From: an uncultured Clostridia bacterium
GTDB taxonomy: Bacteria > Bacillota > Clostridia > TANB77 > CAG-508
Reading direction: 5' to 3'
Length of the DNA stretch: 64,000 nt
NCBI GenBank assembly: GCA_934182605.1
Contig: CAKPRQ010000001.1
Location: forward strand, 1 to 64,000
Shown here: positions 47,242 to 55,848 of the stretch, one piece after another
How the letters are laid out: every line of letters starts with the position of its first letter
Numbering within the stretch: position 1 is the stretch's first letter
Notes under the pieces: model-generated
The model's database searches: none
What the model saw: the letters and a program-made list of their open reading frames with translations, nothing else
Told to the model about the DNA's origin: nothing
Program-made: the position numbers and the translations under genes

Positions 47242-47763
47242 TTACTCACCTACTTTATAATTTAATTGTTTTCTCAATTCTAATAATTTTTCTTTATCTT
47301 CTTTATATTCAAATCTAGGTTTTACAAAATTTTTTGAACCTCTTTTTTCAAATGAATATCGTGGAATTAATTGAATATGAAAATGATTCATTGGCCCATC
47401 ACACATTGTACAAAGATATACACTTTCAGCATTATAAATATCTTTCAAAATATTCATTAATCTTTTTGCTAATACAAATATTTCATTACATGTTTCATCA
47501 TCTATTTCCATCACATCTTTATAATGTGTTTTTGTACTTATAGCAGTATGTCCATCAGCTCTTGGATTTCCTACTAAAAAACACTCAAACTTATTATTTT
47601 CGAATATCATTTTATCAGTATTGTCTCCATATAAAATATGATTGTTCTTTTTGTCAAAGCAAGTAGGACATATACCAGAATCAACAATATCAGCGACTCC
47701 TACTTTCCCACTTTTTATTAAATCAACTATTTCTTCATTTTTTAATTGCTTTAAATTATTCAT
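47242..47763 (-). CDS. HIT-family nucleotide hydrolase/transferase
   Basis: 173 residues. The histidine triad reads HFHIQLIPRY (HxHxxxxP, with the second-position variant typical of bacterial HIT hydrolases), preceded by FLVGNPRADGHTAIS. An N-terminal CPTCFDKKN pair suggests a zinc knuckle with upstream Cys. HIT enzymes cleave nucleoside phosphoramidates, adenylylated compounds or dinucleoside polyphosphates. Part of the island that also holds the Nudix-PurZ-like gene, hence possibly linked to nucleotide chemistry (inference). Confidence 0.88.
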   Translation of the reverse strand: MNNLKQLKNEEIVDLIKSGKVGVADIVDSGICPTCFDKKNNHILYGDNTDKMIFENNKFECFLVGNPRADGHTAISTKTHYKDVMEIDDETCNEIFVLAKRLMNILKDIYNAESVYLCTMCDGPMNHFHIQLIPRYSFEKRGSKNFVKPRFEYKEDKEKLLELRKQLNYKVGE

Positions 47764-47783
47764 TTTTTTCTCCTATTTATTAA

Positions 47784-48562
47784 TTATTTTCTTTTAAACT
47801 CTATTTTTATTGAGCCATCTTTATTTAAATATATCATATTTATTAAATCAAAAATATACTTTCTATTCAATTTATCTATTTTTATTGCTTGCCTATCATT
47901 TATTTCCTTAATTACTTTTTTCTCTAATATATCTTTTCTTAGAGTATTCTTATTATTACATCCTCTTTTTCTTACATATGAAGAACATGCATAATATGTA
48001 TATTCTTTACTCTTTCTAATAGGTAAGTTGCTCTCACATTCTTTACATTTCAAATATCCTGAAAAAATGTCATATTCATTATTTGAATTTACTTTTGCTG
48101 AATTAAGTCCCCAGTATACACTTTGTTATTTAGAATTCCTGTAATCATACTAGTATTCCACTTCTTGCCTTCATTTGTATTTTTAATATGTTCCATCGGA
48201 GTTCTAATTTCTTTTTGATTTAAAATATCTACGATTTCATTTTTACTTAAGCCTTTTTCTATACTATCAAATATCATCTTTACAATTTTAGCCGCTTCTA
48301 TATCAATAATTATTTTATTCTTTTCATAACGTTTTGAACAAGTATAACATTCAACAAATTCATTATACCTATCAGGTAAAACTTCTTTAACAACAATAAG
48401 TGATTTAGTATACCAAATTTGATATTTTCTACGTAAATTCACATGTTTATCAGTATTGTCTTTAAACCCATTTAAAATTTCATTACCTTCTTTATATAAC
48501 GCTTTTATTTCTTCTTTAACTACATCATTCATTAATACTACTTCCTTTTCTATATAATACAA
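47784..48562 (-). pseudogene. Composite serine-recombinase remnant
   Basis: Codons from 48562 start with about 60 residues of unrelated sequence (IKALYKEGNEILNGF, then QIWYTKSLIVVKEVLPDRY, a segment seen at the start of other accessory proteins). They run into a recombinase domain (IDIEAAKIVKMIFDSIEKG, then WNTSMITGILNNKVYTGDL) that stops at 48089. A further frame continues as NEYDIFSGYLKCKECESNL to 47784, the zinc ribbon (CKECES...CSSYVRKRGC). The catalytic Ser domain is absent. A large-serine-recombinase relic fused to foreign DNA. Confidence 0.75.
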
Positions 48563-48576
48563 ATATCTCAGAAACT

Positions 48577-49416
48577 TTATATATTCTTTTCTCCTAATAA
48601 TTTTATTTGTTCCGCATTATTAAGTATATCTAATTGATATTTCGCAATTTTACTTAAAATTTCAAATCTCTCTTCTTTGCTTTTTCCTTCTTTTATTAAT
48701 TCAGCATTATGTGATTCTAAATTTGATAATACTGTTAATTCATTTATTGTAGCATAATCTCTAACATTTGAATTTTTAGCTAAATCAGGATTAAGTTCTC
48801 TCCATTTCTTAGCCGTTGTGTTAAATATGACTACATTTAAAATATCAGCTCCTTCAGCATATTTTAACCATTCTCTATTTTTATAAAAATCATTATCTGG
48901 CAATATGTAATTTTTAATTGCATCCGTATGTATTAAATAATTGTTTTTCGTTAATATTCTTTTTACATCCCACTCCCTGTTTTGATTTTCAATTTCTTTT
49001 AACCTTTCAAATTCTTTTATTAAATATAGTTTAAATACCGGACTAATTGCAGAAGCGAATTCGAAAGCTATATCTTTATGTGCATAAGTTCCTCCATACT
49101 TTCCTCGTTTTGAATATATACCAATTGCATTTGTTTTTTCACACCATTCAGTAACACTTAATGTAAATGTATGAAGTCCTGCACTTTTTCTAAACCCGTC
49201 GAATTCGACGGAATTAAAATTTGGATTATAAATAGACTCCCATGTTCCTAAAAATTCCAAGGTAATTCTATTTCTTAGCCAGTTTCTTATAATGTCATCA
49301 GCTTTCGATTTTCCCTCTTTGTATTTACAAAAATCAGAAATACAAATATAATCATTATCATCTATGTTTGTAATATTTACTTTAATATTTTGAACTTCTA
49401 TTATTTTATTTGACAT
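48577..49416 (-). CDS. KilA-N domain protein
   Basis: 279 residues. The KilA-N DNA-binding domain spans about 15-120 (ICISDFCKYKEG, IIRNWLRNRITLEFLGTWE, GGTYAHKDIAFEFASAISP, then FKLYLIKEFERLK). The C-terminal part is helical and unassigned. KilA-N proteins are typical of phages and mobile islands and may act as regulators or antirepressors. Intact, with a good ribosome-binding site, 14 bases ahead of the recombinase relic. Confidence 0.9.
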   Translation of the reverse strand: MSNKIIEVQNIKVNITNIDDNDYICISDFCKYKEGKSKADDIIRNWLRNRITLEFLGTWESIYNPNFNSVEFDGFRKSAGLHTFTLSVTEWCEKTNAIGIYSKRGKYGGTYAHKDIAFEFASAISPVFKLYLIKEFERLKEIENQNREWDVKRILTKNNYLIHTDAIKNYILPDNDFYKNREWLKYAEGADILNVVIFNTTAKKWRELNPDLAKNSNVRDYATINELTVLSNLESHNAELIKEGKSKEERFEILSKIAKYQLDILNNAEQIKLLGEKNI

Positions 49417-49499
49417 ATATTCACCTCCAATTTATCAAATTACGAAAGATAAAATTTTGAAAGAATGTTGATTTTTCAATAGTTTCGGCTAGTGTTTAG

Positions 49500-49562
49500 A
49501 TAATTCGTACTTTCCCAGTTGATATTCGTAGATGGTAAACTTTTTTCTTTTTTATCCATCAT
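49500..49562 (-). repeat. Degenerate copy of the rbgA 5' end (copy B)
   Basis: Minus-strand reading DKKEKSLPSTNINWESTN aligns with KKSLPSVGINWYPGHM of RbgA, and the DNA matches in AAAAAAGTTTACCATC. It follows the RhuM C-terminal remnant exactly as the real rbgA follows RhuM at 46025. Confidence 0.7.
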
Positions 49563-49664
49563 TTTCACTTCCATTCTCTATCATTCTTGTTTTGTTTAAA
49601 AAATTATCAAAATCTGATTTATATAATTTATCTTGTTTAATTTTATGTAAGTAATTACTTATCT
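49557..49664 (-). pseudogene. C-terminal fragment of a second RhuM gene
   Basis: Reads SNYLHKIKQDKLYKSDFDNF, then LNKTRMIENGSENDG and stop, aligned with MDEFYNRYLNETRMTENGSDK at the end of the intact RhuM. It starts where the Nudix-PurZ-like gene ends, so the upstream RhuM body was lost. Confidence 0.75.
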
Positions 49665-51197
49665 TCTCAAATCAATAATATCACTTTCTTTTTCACCTGT
49701 TCCTATTAATGTAACAGGTACATGCGTTTCTTCTTCAATTTTATTAATAAATTCTTTTACTTTTAAAGGTAACTTTTTATAATCTGTACATTTATATGCT
49801 TTCCAATCTATATATTGGGCAAAATTAAGAACTATCTGAGTGGGTTGATTTATCATAACATTATATTTTAATCTATCCCAGTTCATTTCAAAAACTCTTC
49901 TCACTTTTTTAGTAATTGTAGTATATTCTTTTAATTCTATATTACAACCACATCTTTTTGCGACTTCATCCCAAGTAATTTCTTTACTACCAGCATAGTC
50001 ACCACTATATATTTCTTTTCCAATATTCGTTTCATTGCTTATTCTTATTGGATACGGCCTTATTATCATATAGATGTCTTTTACTTTTAATGGACTGCAC
50101 CCAGCATCTGAAATTAATTGACTAGCACTACACATTCTACTTGTAACATTTGGATAATCTAGCCCATAGTTAATATCTAAATCTTGACCTTGTGCTCCCT
50201 CAATTAAAATATTGTCCGTAGATTCATTTAATAGTATAGAAGTATCTGTAATTTCTATACTATCTTTATATTTAATATCTATATTTTTAAAGTATTCACC
50301 TGCTAAAACAATATCTGTTTTTCTCATAACTTTATCACAATATGCAGCTCCGCATCCTCTAAATGTTGACCCACTTTTAATCTCATTTTCCTCAGTATTT
50401 CGATGTTTTTCCTGGATAATCATTGCTCTAGGATGTATATATATTTTTCTATTTGCGATTAAATTTTTATATCTATCAATTTCTTCAAATAAAATTTCAG
50501 GAGTAATTATTGCACCAGCATTAATTAATAATTTTGTCTCTGGATTTACCATAGCTACAGGTATGTGACTAACAATAATTTTATTTCCATTATCATCAAC
50601 ATACGTATGGCCGGAATTACTTGACCAATCATTTGTAGAAATTAAAAAATTATCTTTTTTTGCCAAATAACCGCATATCTTTCCTTTGCCACAACTACCT
50701 GCTTGTCCATCTATAACAACTGTAATATTTTTATTTAAATCTTCTATTTTCTTGAATAATATGTTCCAATTTTCATCAAAATCAAAATATGCTTTTATCT
50801 TTTTACCTTCTAAAACCAATGGTAACCAATGCTTATCATCTGGAAACATATTATCATAAGGAATTTCGTTAATGCTAAACCATTTAGGACTCATTTCTTC
50901 ACTTTCAATAGGATTTCCTTCCCATTCATAAACAAAATATAAATGAAAAAGTAAATTTATCTTTCTTTCCTTATAAAATTCATCAAATTCAATTAAACCA
51001 ACTTTTTCATATTTAATTGGAGTTACATTAATTTCTTCTTGCGTTTCACGAATCATCGCTTGCTCAGGAGTTTCATTTTCCTCAATTTTACCACCAACAC
51101 CGTTATACTTACCAGCTCCAAATCCTCTTTTTTTCATAGCCAATAATATCTTATTATTCTTTTTCAATAAACAAAGTGTTGTTTCTAATTTATCCAT
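49659..51197 (-). CDS. Nudix hydrolase fused to a PurZ-like adenylosuccinate synthetase homologue
   Basis: 512 residues, intact. Residues 1-150 are an MTH1-like Nudix domain: RGFGAGKYNGVGGK, Nudix box G36 to V58 (REtQEE core) and FPDDKHW, which keeps the Asp pair that MTH1 uses to read the purine base. Residues 157-512 are an adenylosuccinate synthetase homologue: GQAGSCGKGK (168 is Ser, where PurA has its catalytic Asp in GDEGKGK), SGHTYV with the general-acid His197, STFRGCGAAYCDK, EGAQGQDLDINYG and TLIGTG. Asp-to-Ser at this site is the hallmark of phage PurZ, which joins Asp to dGMP. Strong promoter and RBS TTAGGAG. It may convert dGTP to dGMP to the 2-aminoadenine precursor (inference). 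Confidence 0.88.
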   Translation of the reverse strand: MDKLETTLCLLKKNNKILLAMKKRGFGAGKYNGVGGKIEENETPEQAMIRETQEEINVTPIKYEKVGLIEFDEFYKERKINLLFHLYFVYEWEGNPIESEEMSPKWFSINEIPYDNMFPDDKHWLPLVLEGKKIKAYFDFDENWNILFKKIEDLNKNITVVIDGQAGSCGKGKICGYLAKKDNFLISTNDWSSNSGHTYVDDNGNKIIVSHIPVAMVNPETKLLINAGAIITPEILFEEIDRYKNLIANRKIYIHPRAMIIQEKHRNTEENEIKSGSTFRGCGAAYCDKVMRKTDIVLAGEYFKNIDIKYKDSIEITDTSILLNESTDNILIEGAQGQDLDINYGLDYPNVTSRMCSASQLISDAGCSPLKVKDIYMIIRPYPIRISNETNIGKEIYSGDYAGSKEITWDEVAKRCGCNIELKEYTTITKKVRRVFEMNWDRLKYNVMINQPTQIVLNFAQYIDWKAYKCTDYKKLPLKVKEFINKIEEETHVPVTLIGTGEKESDIIDLRR

Positions 51198-51239
51198 ATT
51201 TTCTCCTAATTTTTAACATTTAATTTTAATTTAGTAGAT

Positions 51240-51268
51240 ATTATAACATATTTAAATTATTTTGTAAA
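51240..51268 (-). promoter_or_regulatory. Promoter of the Nudix-PurZ-like gene
   Basis: TTTACA (51268-51263), 17 bp, TATAAT (51245-51240) on the minus strand, 43 bases ahead of the ATG. Confidence 0.82.
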
Positions 51269-51301
51269 ACTTCTTATTAAATTTTATTATTTAATCATTG
51301 A

Positions 51302-51394
51302 AAAATCTTGATATATAACTATTTATAAATCAAGACTTAAATTATATCAATATAACTATGACTTGATTAAAAATAGCTACCTATCAAGATTTAT
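51302..51394. repeat. Family A repeat, partial copy
   Basis: AATCTTGATATATAACTATT and inverse AATAGCTACCTATCAAGATT frame a shortened core (AATCAAGACTTAAATTATAT). Lies between the symporter 3' end and the Nudix-PurZ-like promoter. Confidence 0.65.
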
Positions 51395-51403
51395 TAATAT
51401 TAT

Positions 51404-52672
51404 CTATATAACACTTTCTTCTTTCTTTTTATCCATCCAATCTTTTCCATCAACTACTCTTGCACATAACATAGATGAAGACGTATCGCCTACTACATTT
51501 AACATTGTTGCTGGCGGATCTATTATTGCTGCAATCATTGTAAGAATTGGTAAGGCTTCTATTGGATATCCCATCATTGTAATAATCATTGTTTCAGAAA
51601 TAGTACCTCCTCCAATAGGCACTGCTGTAATTAATAAATTTGCAATCAATGCCACCATCAATACTTGAGCTATTCCTTCTAAGCCACTAATATTTGTTCC
51701 AAATAAACATACTAAAAACATTATTTTAAATACACTGCCTATAATTGATCCATCTTTATGAAAGCTAGTTCCTAATGGAATTATTGTTTCTGCTATATCA
51801 TTAGAAACGCCAATTTTTTTAGAAGTTTCTACATTGACAGGAATACAAGCAGCAGATGAACAAGTTGCTAAAGATGTTACGGTAGATGGAACAACATTTT
51901 TCCAAAAAACTTTTACTCCTTTTTTACCAGCAGCTATATAAGCATATATTGTATAAACTATAAAATAGAATAATACTGCAACTATAGTATATAAAACAAA
52001 CGTTTTTAAATATCCTACAGCTATTGTTGCACCAAAAGTACCTACTAAAGTTGCAAAATAACATCCAAGACCAATAGGTGCATAATACATAATTATCTTT
52101 ACTAATTTAAGAACTACTTCATTTGCTGAAAGTAATAGATTTAACAATGGCTCTGCTTTTTCTTTAGCCATTCTCATTGCTATACCAAATAATATTGAAA
52201 AAACTACTATAGCTATAATATTCTCTTTAGACAATAATTTTGTAAAATCATTAACGCTTATAGCTTCTACAGTTTTTCCTAATAAATTTAATTCATTATC
52301 TACTGCTTCATCATTCGCTTCTACTACCAAAGATTCCTTTATTGCTTCACCATTTGATGTATCTACTAAATCAATATAATATGTACTAATAAACCCAACT
52401 AAAACTGCAATTAATGATGTAACAATAAAAACTAATACAATTGTTCTCATTATTTTACCTAGTCTTTTAGGTTCTTTCATTTTAGCAATAGATGTTGAAA
52501 TTGTTAAAAAAATAAGTGGTACAATTATTACCAAAAGTAAATTTAAAAATAAATCTCCTAATGGACTTACTACTTTTGCATCCTCCTTGAAGATAATTCC
52601 AGCTATAGCACCAATAATAATCGCCACTAATAAAATAAGTGTAGATTTATAATTTTTCACAAAATTTTTCAC
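51404..52672 (-). CDS. Dicarboxylate/amino acid:cation symporter (DAACS family)
   Basis: 422 residues, about eight helices and two re-entrant hairpins. HP1 region SLATCSSAACIPVN (SSSS-like loop), the PLGTSFHKDGS segment in TM7 where family members have the NMDGT-like motif, and GTISETMIITMMGYP in HP2. Takes up glutamate, aspartate or C4-dicarboxylates with Na+ or H+. Single gene. In family members that favour Ser/Thr the motifs differ, so the substrate is open. Confidence 0.9.
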   Translation of the reverse strand: MKNFVKNYKSTLILLVAIIIGAIAGIIFKEDAKVVSPLGDLFLNLLLVIIVPLIFLTISTSIAKMKEPKRLGKIMRTIVLVFIVTSLIAVLVGFISTYYIDLVDTSNGEAIKESLVVEANDEAVDNELNLLGKTVEAISVNDFTKLLSKENIIAIVVFSILFGIAMRMAKEKAEPLLNLLLSANEVVLKLVKIIMYYAPIGLGCYFATLVGTFGATIAVGYLKTFVLYTIVAVLFYFIVYTIYAYIAAGKKGVKVFWKNVVPSTVTSLATCSSAACIPVNVETSKKIGVSNDIAETIIPLGTSFHKDGSIIGSVFKIMFLVCLFGTNISGLEGIAQVLMVALIANLLITAVPIGGGTISETMIITMMGYPIEALPILTMIAAIIDPPATMLNVVGDTSSSMLCARVVDGKDWMDKKKEESVI

Positions 52673-52794
52673 AAAACTCCCTCCTCATTCCTATATTATA
52701 ATTTTATTATTTATAAAGTACTATATACCTTATTCCACAACAAAATTGAAAAATCCACAAAAAATCCTCAATAAATAACATAATATATGTAACT

Positions 52795-52939
52795 ACTCAG
52801 CTGATATTTCTCTAAAGCTTGGTATATAGCTATTTTTAGTCAAAACATAGCTGGGGTGGCACAATCTGAGTCTTAAATTACAAAATATCAATATAAAAGT
52901 ACTTTAATATGTTTTATAATAAAAGCTGTGAATTGTAAC
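52795..52939. repeat. Family A repeat, chimeric copy
   Basis: The left half carries TATATAGCTATTTTTAGTCA, AAACATAGCTGGGGTGG and CACAATCTGAGTCTT. The right 43 bases (52897-52939) are an exact inverse of 56886-56928. Fills most of the gap between the symporter and the Sel1 gene. Confidence 0.75.
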
Positions 52940-53036
52940 CATAAAGTAGCCAAATTATAATTTTTATGTTAATTCTATTTAAATTTTTTCTTTTTAATGG
53001 TATAATTTTAAATAGATTATTAATGGAGGTATACTT

Positions 53037-54578
53037 TTGAATAAGAAATTTATAAAAATGAATAACAATAATAATCATTTATCATTAGGAAATTTTTGTA
53101 GAATTATTAAAGAAAATTCTTTAAATAAATCTTTTTCAAGCCAATCAGAAATATTTAGTGCTATTTTTAATATTGATACGGTAAATGATTCTACAGTTAA
53201 TAATTATTGTATTGGCTCAAGAGCAATTGGTAGTGATTATAAAGAAATTATTTATAATTTTAAAGATAAATATAAAAAAAATAAACTATATATGTTAGAT
53301 ATTGTATTAGATTTACTTTCAATAATAGATGGATATATTTATACTGAAGAATATAAAAATTTAAATTTTATAAATAACAGTAATAATCTTCACAATATAT
53401 GTAATAAACTATACAATATTTCTAAAAATGACTCTTCAATTAATAATGAGTTTACAAATAAACTATATTCTTATTTAAGTAATGATAATTTATATGAATG
53501 TATAATAGAAATAATTTTTTATATAATACTTGAAAAAAAACAGCCCATATATATAGATGATATAGTACAAGAAACTATAGAAAATATATTAAATACTACA
53601 AGTATTTCTATAAATGATTTAGAAACATTTCTTAATCTTCAATTTAATGATGGAACTAATTACAGTTATTCTATAAAAAAACTTGCTGAAAAAAATAATC
53701 CATATGCTTGCTTTGAATTAGGTATAATGGAATATAACGGAGAAATAACAGGTACTCCACGTTATAATAAAAGCTACGAATATTTTAAAATTGCAGCAGA
53801 ACATAATCATCCAAGAGCAAATTATTTAATCGCTAAAATGTTATTAGAAGGCTATATATCAGATGATAAAGAAAAGGATCAAGTGCTAGCATGGAATTAT
53901 TTAAAAAAAGCTGAAAAATTAGGAAGTGTGGCAGCTTTAAATACAATAGGATTACTTTACTTAAAAGAAAACAATATTGATAGTGCTATAGAATATTTTA
54001 ATAAAGCTATCAAATATAATTATGTCTACTCATATAATAATTTAGGAAAAATATATGAAAATAAAAAGGATTATAAAAGGGCTTTTAATTATTATATAAA
54101 AAGTGCTGATTTAGAGGAAAGTTGGGCATGTAATAAAGTTGGAGAATATTATAGACTAGGTATAGGTACTAATATCGACCTAAAAAAGGCATACTATTAT
54201 TATAATTTAGCTTTAAATGTTCCTATAAAATTAATAAATAGTTGGAGCCAATATAATTTGGCAAAATATTTCTATTTAAATGGAAATTATGAGGCAAACG
54301 TTGAAAAAGATGAGAGCAAAGCAATAAATTTACTAGAAAAAGCCTCAAAAAACAATTTATTTGAAGCAAATCTTGAACTTATTATTTACTATGCTAATAA
54401 ATATATTTTAACTAAAAACAATTCCTATCTCACTTATGTGTATGATTATGTAAAAAATATAAGCACTCATACCAAATATGATATACATGCCAAAAAAAGA
54501 ATTGAAGATATATTTAATGAAATTGAAAACAAAGAAATAGCAAATATTGAAATTTTAAAGGGAAAAAATGAACTTTAA
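53037..54578 (+). CDS. Sel1-like repeat protein
   Basis: 513 residues from a TTG start with AATGGAGGT at good spacing. The N-terminal 200 residues are helical and unassigned, with NFCRIIKENSLNKSF resembling a helix-turn-helix start. From about 225 there are several Sel1/TPR-like repeats (YACFELGIMEYNGE, ARANYLIAKMLLEG, AALNTIGLLYLKEN, YNNLGKIYENKKD, CNKVGEYYRLGIG). Such solenoids mediate protein-protein contacts. Very Asn/Lys-rich native codon use. Likely role: scaffold or regulator; partner unknown. Confidence 0.85.
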   Translation: MNKKFIKMNNNNNHLSLGNFCRIIKENSLNKSFSSQSEIFSAIFNIDTVNDSTVNNYCIGSRAIGSDYKEIIYNFKDKYKKNKLYMLDIVLDLLSIIDGYIYTEEYKNLNFINNSNNLHNICNKLYNISKNDSSINNEFTNKLYSYLSNDNLYECIIEIIFYIILEKKQPIYIDDIVQETIENILNTTSISINDLETFLNLQFNDGTNYSYSIKKLAEKNNPYACFELGIMEYNGEITGTPRYNKSYEYFKIAAEHNHPRANYLIAKMLLEGYISDDKEKDQVLAWNYLKKAEKLGSVAALNTIGLLYLKENNIDSAIEYFNKAIKYNYVYSYNNLGKIYENKKDYKRAFNYYIKSADLEESWACNKVGEYYRLGIGTNIDLKKAYYYYNLALNVPIKLINSWSQYNLAKYFYLNGNYEANVEKDESKAINLLEKASKNNLFEANLELIIYYANKYILTKNNSYLTYVYDYVKNISTHTKYDIHAKKRIEDIFNEIENKEIANIEILKGKNEL

Positions 54579-54595
54579 GCTCACTCTTAAAGTTC
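54570..54595. terminator. Bidirectional terminator between convergent genes
   Basis: GAACTTTAAG (54570-54579) pairs with CTTAAAGTTC (54586-54595). It overlaps the last codons of the Sel1 gene and lies next to the stop of the membrane protein gene at 54597. Confidence 0.7.
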
Positions 54596-54596
54596 A

Positions 54597-55079
54597 TTAA
54601 TATATTCTATAATTATTTTTGTCGCTTCTTTCATCAAGATTTCTATCGTAATTTTCATTTTTATAAAACCAATCTACCTTTTTACTTGGATTTTCACCTT
54701 TTCTATATTTTGAAAGTATAATATCTAATAAATTTAATAAACTTATTAATATGGCTACTATACAAACTATTGCTTCTATTGCTACATTCATTGGTAAAAT
54801 TTCAATACTATTTACAACAAGATTTTCTATAATTCTAGCTAGTTCCATTCCAAAATACCAACCATATAGTCCAAAATATGCTATACCACCTATTATATTT
54901 CTTTTAAATATTAATATTAAACAAGGCAACGTTAAAAATAATAATACTATTTCCATATTCATATCTATAGGTGCAATTATAAATTCAGCTTTAAAAGTTG
55001 CCATTATAGATATAACTACTCTAAAAATCCAAAACATTACTGCTAATGCAGATATTAACCAACTAAAAACACTTTTCAT
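54597..55079 (-). CDS. Multi-pass membrane protein of unknown function
   Basis: 160 residues with four predicted helices (about 8-28, 42-58, 62-82, 98-122) and a charged C-terminal tail (KVDWFYKNENYDRNLDERSD). No family recognised; topology resembles small accessory membrane proteins. Native composition. Faces the foreign cassette at 55250 divergently. Confidence 0.7.
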   Translation of the reverse strand: MKSVFSWLISALAVMFWIFRVVISIMATFKAEFIIAPIDMNMEIVLLFLTLPCLILIFKRNIIGGIAYFGLYGWYFGMELARIIENLVVNSIEILPMNVAIEAIVCIVAILISLLNLLDIILSKYRKGENPSKKVDWFYKNENYDRNLDERSDKNNYRIY

Positions 55080-55162
55080 ATCTCTTCTTCTTTCTATATA
55101 ATTTATACTATTAATTATTTTACACTATTTTACATAATTTTTCAAGTGGTCCTCAAATAAAC

Positions 55163-55191
55163 TTTACAGGATATCAAAAATATGATATAAT
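55163..55191 (+). promoter_or_regulatory. Sigma-A promoter of the foreign cassette
   Basis: TTTACA (55163-55168), 17 bp, TATAAT (55186-55191). The -10 box overlaps the first ATG of the open frame at 55190, which shows that translation must start downstream. Confidence 0.85.
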
Positions 55192-55249
55192 GTTACTACT
55201 TTGTGTAGTATTTCAAACATCTTTAACCTTAACCCGGAGTATTTTTACA

Positions 55250-55813
55250 ATGGCAATGTACTCTAATCTTCCGATGGCAGTGGCAGCAACAAAGTCGCTC
55301 AATGGGATTGGATTTCCGTTTACTTCCGAAATTATTCTCGGAAGCAAGATTGAAATGTCCTTCCCTTGTCTGCGTAATTGTGTAGTACGTCCTGGAATGA
55401 ATGAAGACTTGCACTTCATCTATACGCGGCAGGGACGCCTTTGTATCGAAACTCATTTTGAGGACTGGCGTGATCCGCAAGACCCCAACTGGAACAAAAC
55501 GGAACAACTCTTCTTTCTTCTCTTTGGTTCCAGAATTTGGGTTCGTTCCCAGGATTTCACCAAAATCAAGCGCCATGCTTCCATTTTGGAAGATGACGGA
55601 AGGTACGTTGTCTTAGAGCTGTTAAAGGACAACGATACGGTGATTTTTAGGATTGACTACATGTCACCCCAGGAAAGTCAATACCTCTTTGTTGCAAACA
55701 ACGAGGTAGAGAAAGTCTGGGCTTCCAATGACGTTGTCATTCAAGAGGTGGCAAAAAAAATGCAACTTCCGACTTCGGAATTTACTTCTGAGTCCGGGTG
55801 GGTTCAGTTGTAG
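55250..55813 (+). CDS. Unknown protein, higher-GC foreign cassette
   Basis: 187 residues from ATG 55250 (MAMYSNLPMAVAATKSLNG), with a GGAG 11 bases upstream. No motif recognised; the middle part (CIETHFEDWRDPQDPNW, then LFGSRIWVRSQDF) and a hydrophobic strand pattern suggest a small globular beta-rich protein. GC is close to 50% with codons such as CGC, CTG and ACG, unlike the surroundings. It contains an in-frame CGG at 55427-55429 with no frame change, the only such CGG found in any gene here. Own promoter and terminator; probably acquired. Confidence 0.75.
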   Translation: MAMYSNLPMAVAATKSLNGIGFPFTSEIILGSKIEMSFPCLRNCVVRPGMNEDLHFIYTRQGRLCIETHFEDWRDPQDPNWNKTEQLFFLLFGSRIWVRSQDFTKIKRHASILEDDGRYVVLELLKDNDTVIFRIDYMSPQESQYLFVANNEVEKVWASNDVVIQEVAKKMQLPTSEFTSESGWVQL

Positions 55814-55816
55814 CGA

Positions 55817-55848
55817 AAAAAAGGGGGCTTCCTTAGCCCCCCTTTTTT
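55817..55848. terminator. Strong terminator, shared with fba
   Basis: GGGGGCT (55823-55829) pairs with AGCCCCC (55835-55841), flanked by A-run and T7. It works for the plus-strand cassette and, reading the other way, for fba, which ends at 55848. Confidence 0.9.

Noticed and set aside
46025..51197. Complete prophage
   Set aside because: KilA-N, RhuM and recombinase pieces occur, but there are no capsid, terminase, portal, tail or lysis genes and no intact integrase.
55190..55249. The upstream ATG at 55190 as the start of foreign cassette 2
   Set aside because: It overlaps the -10 box of a near-perfect promoter; the ATG at 55250 is downstream of the start point and has a ribosome-binding site.
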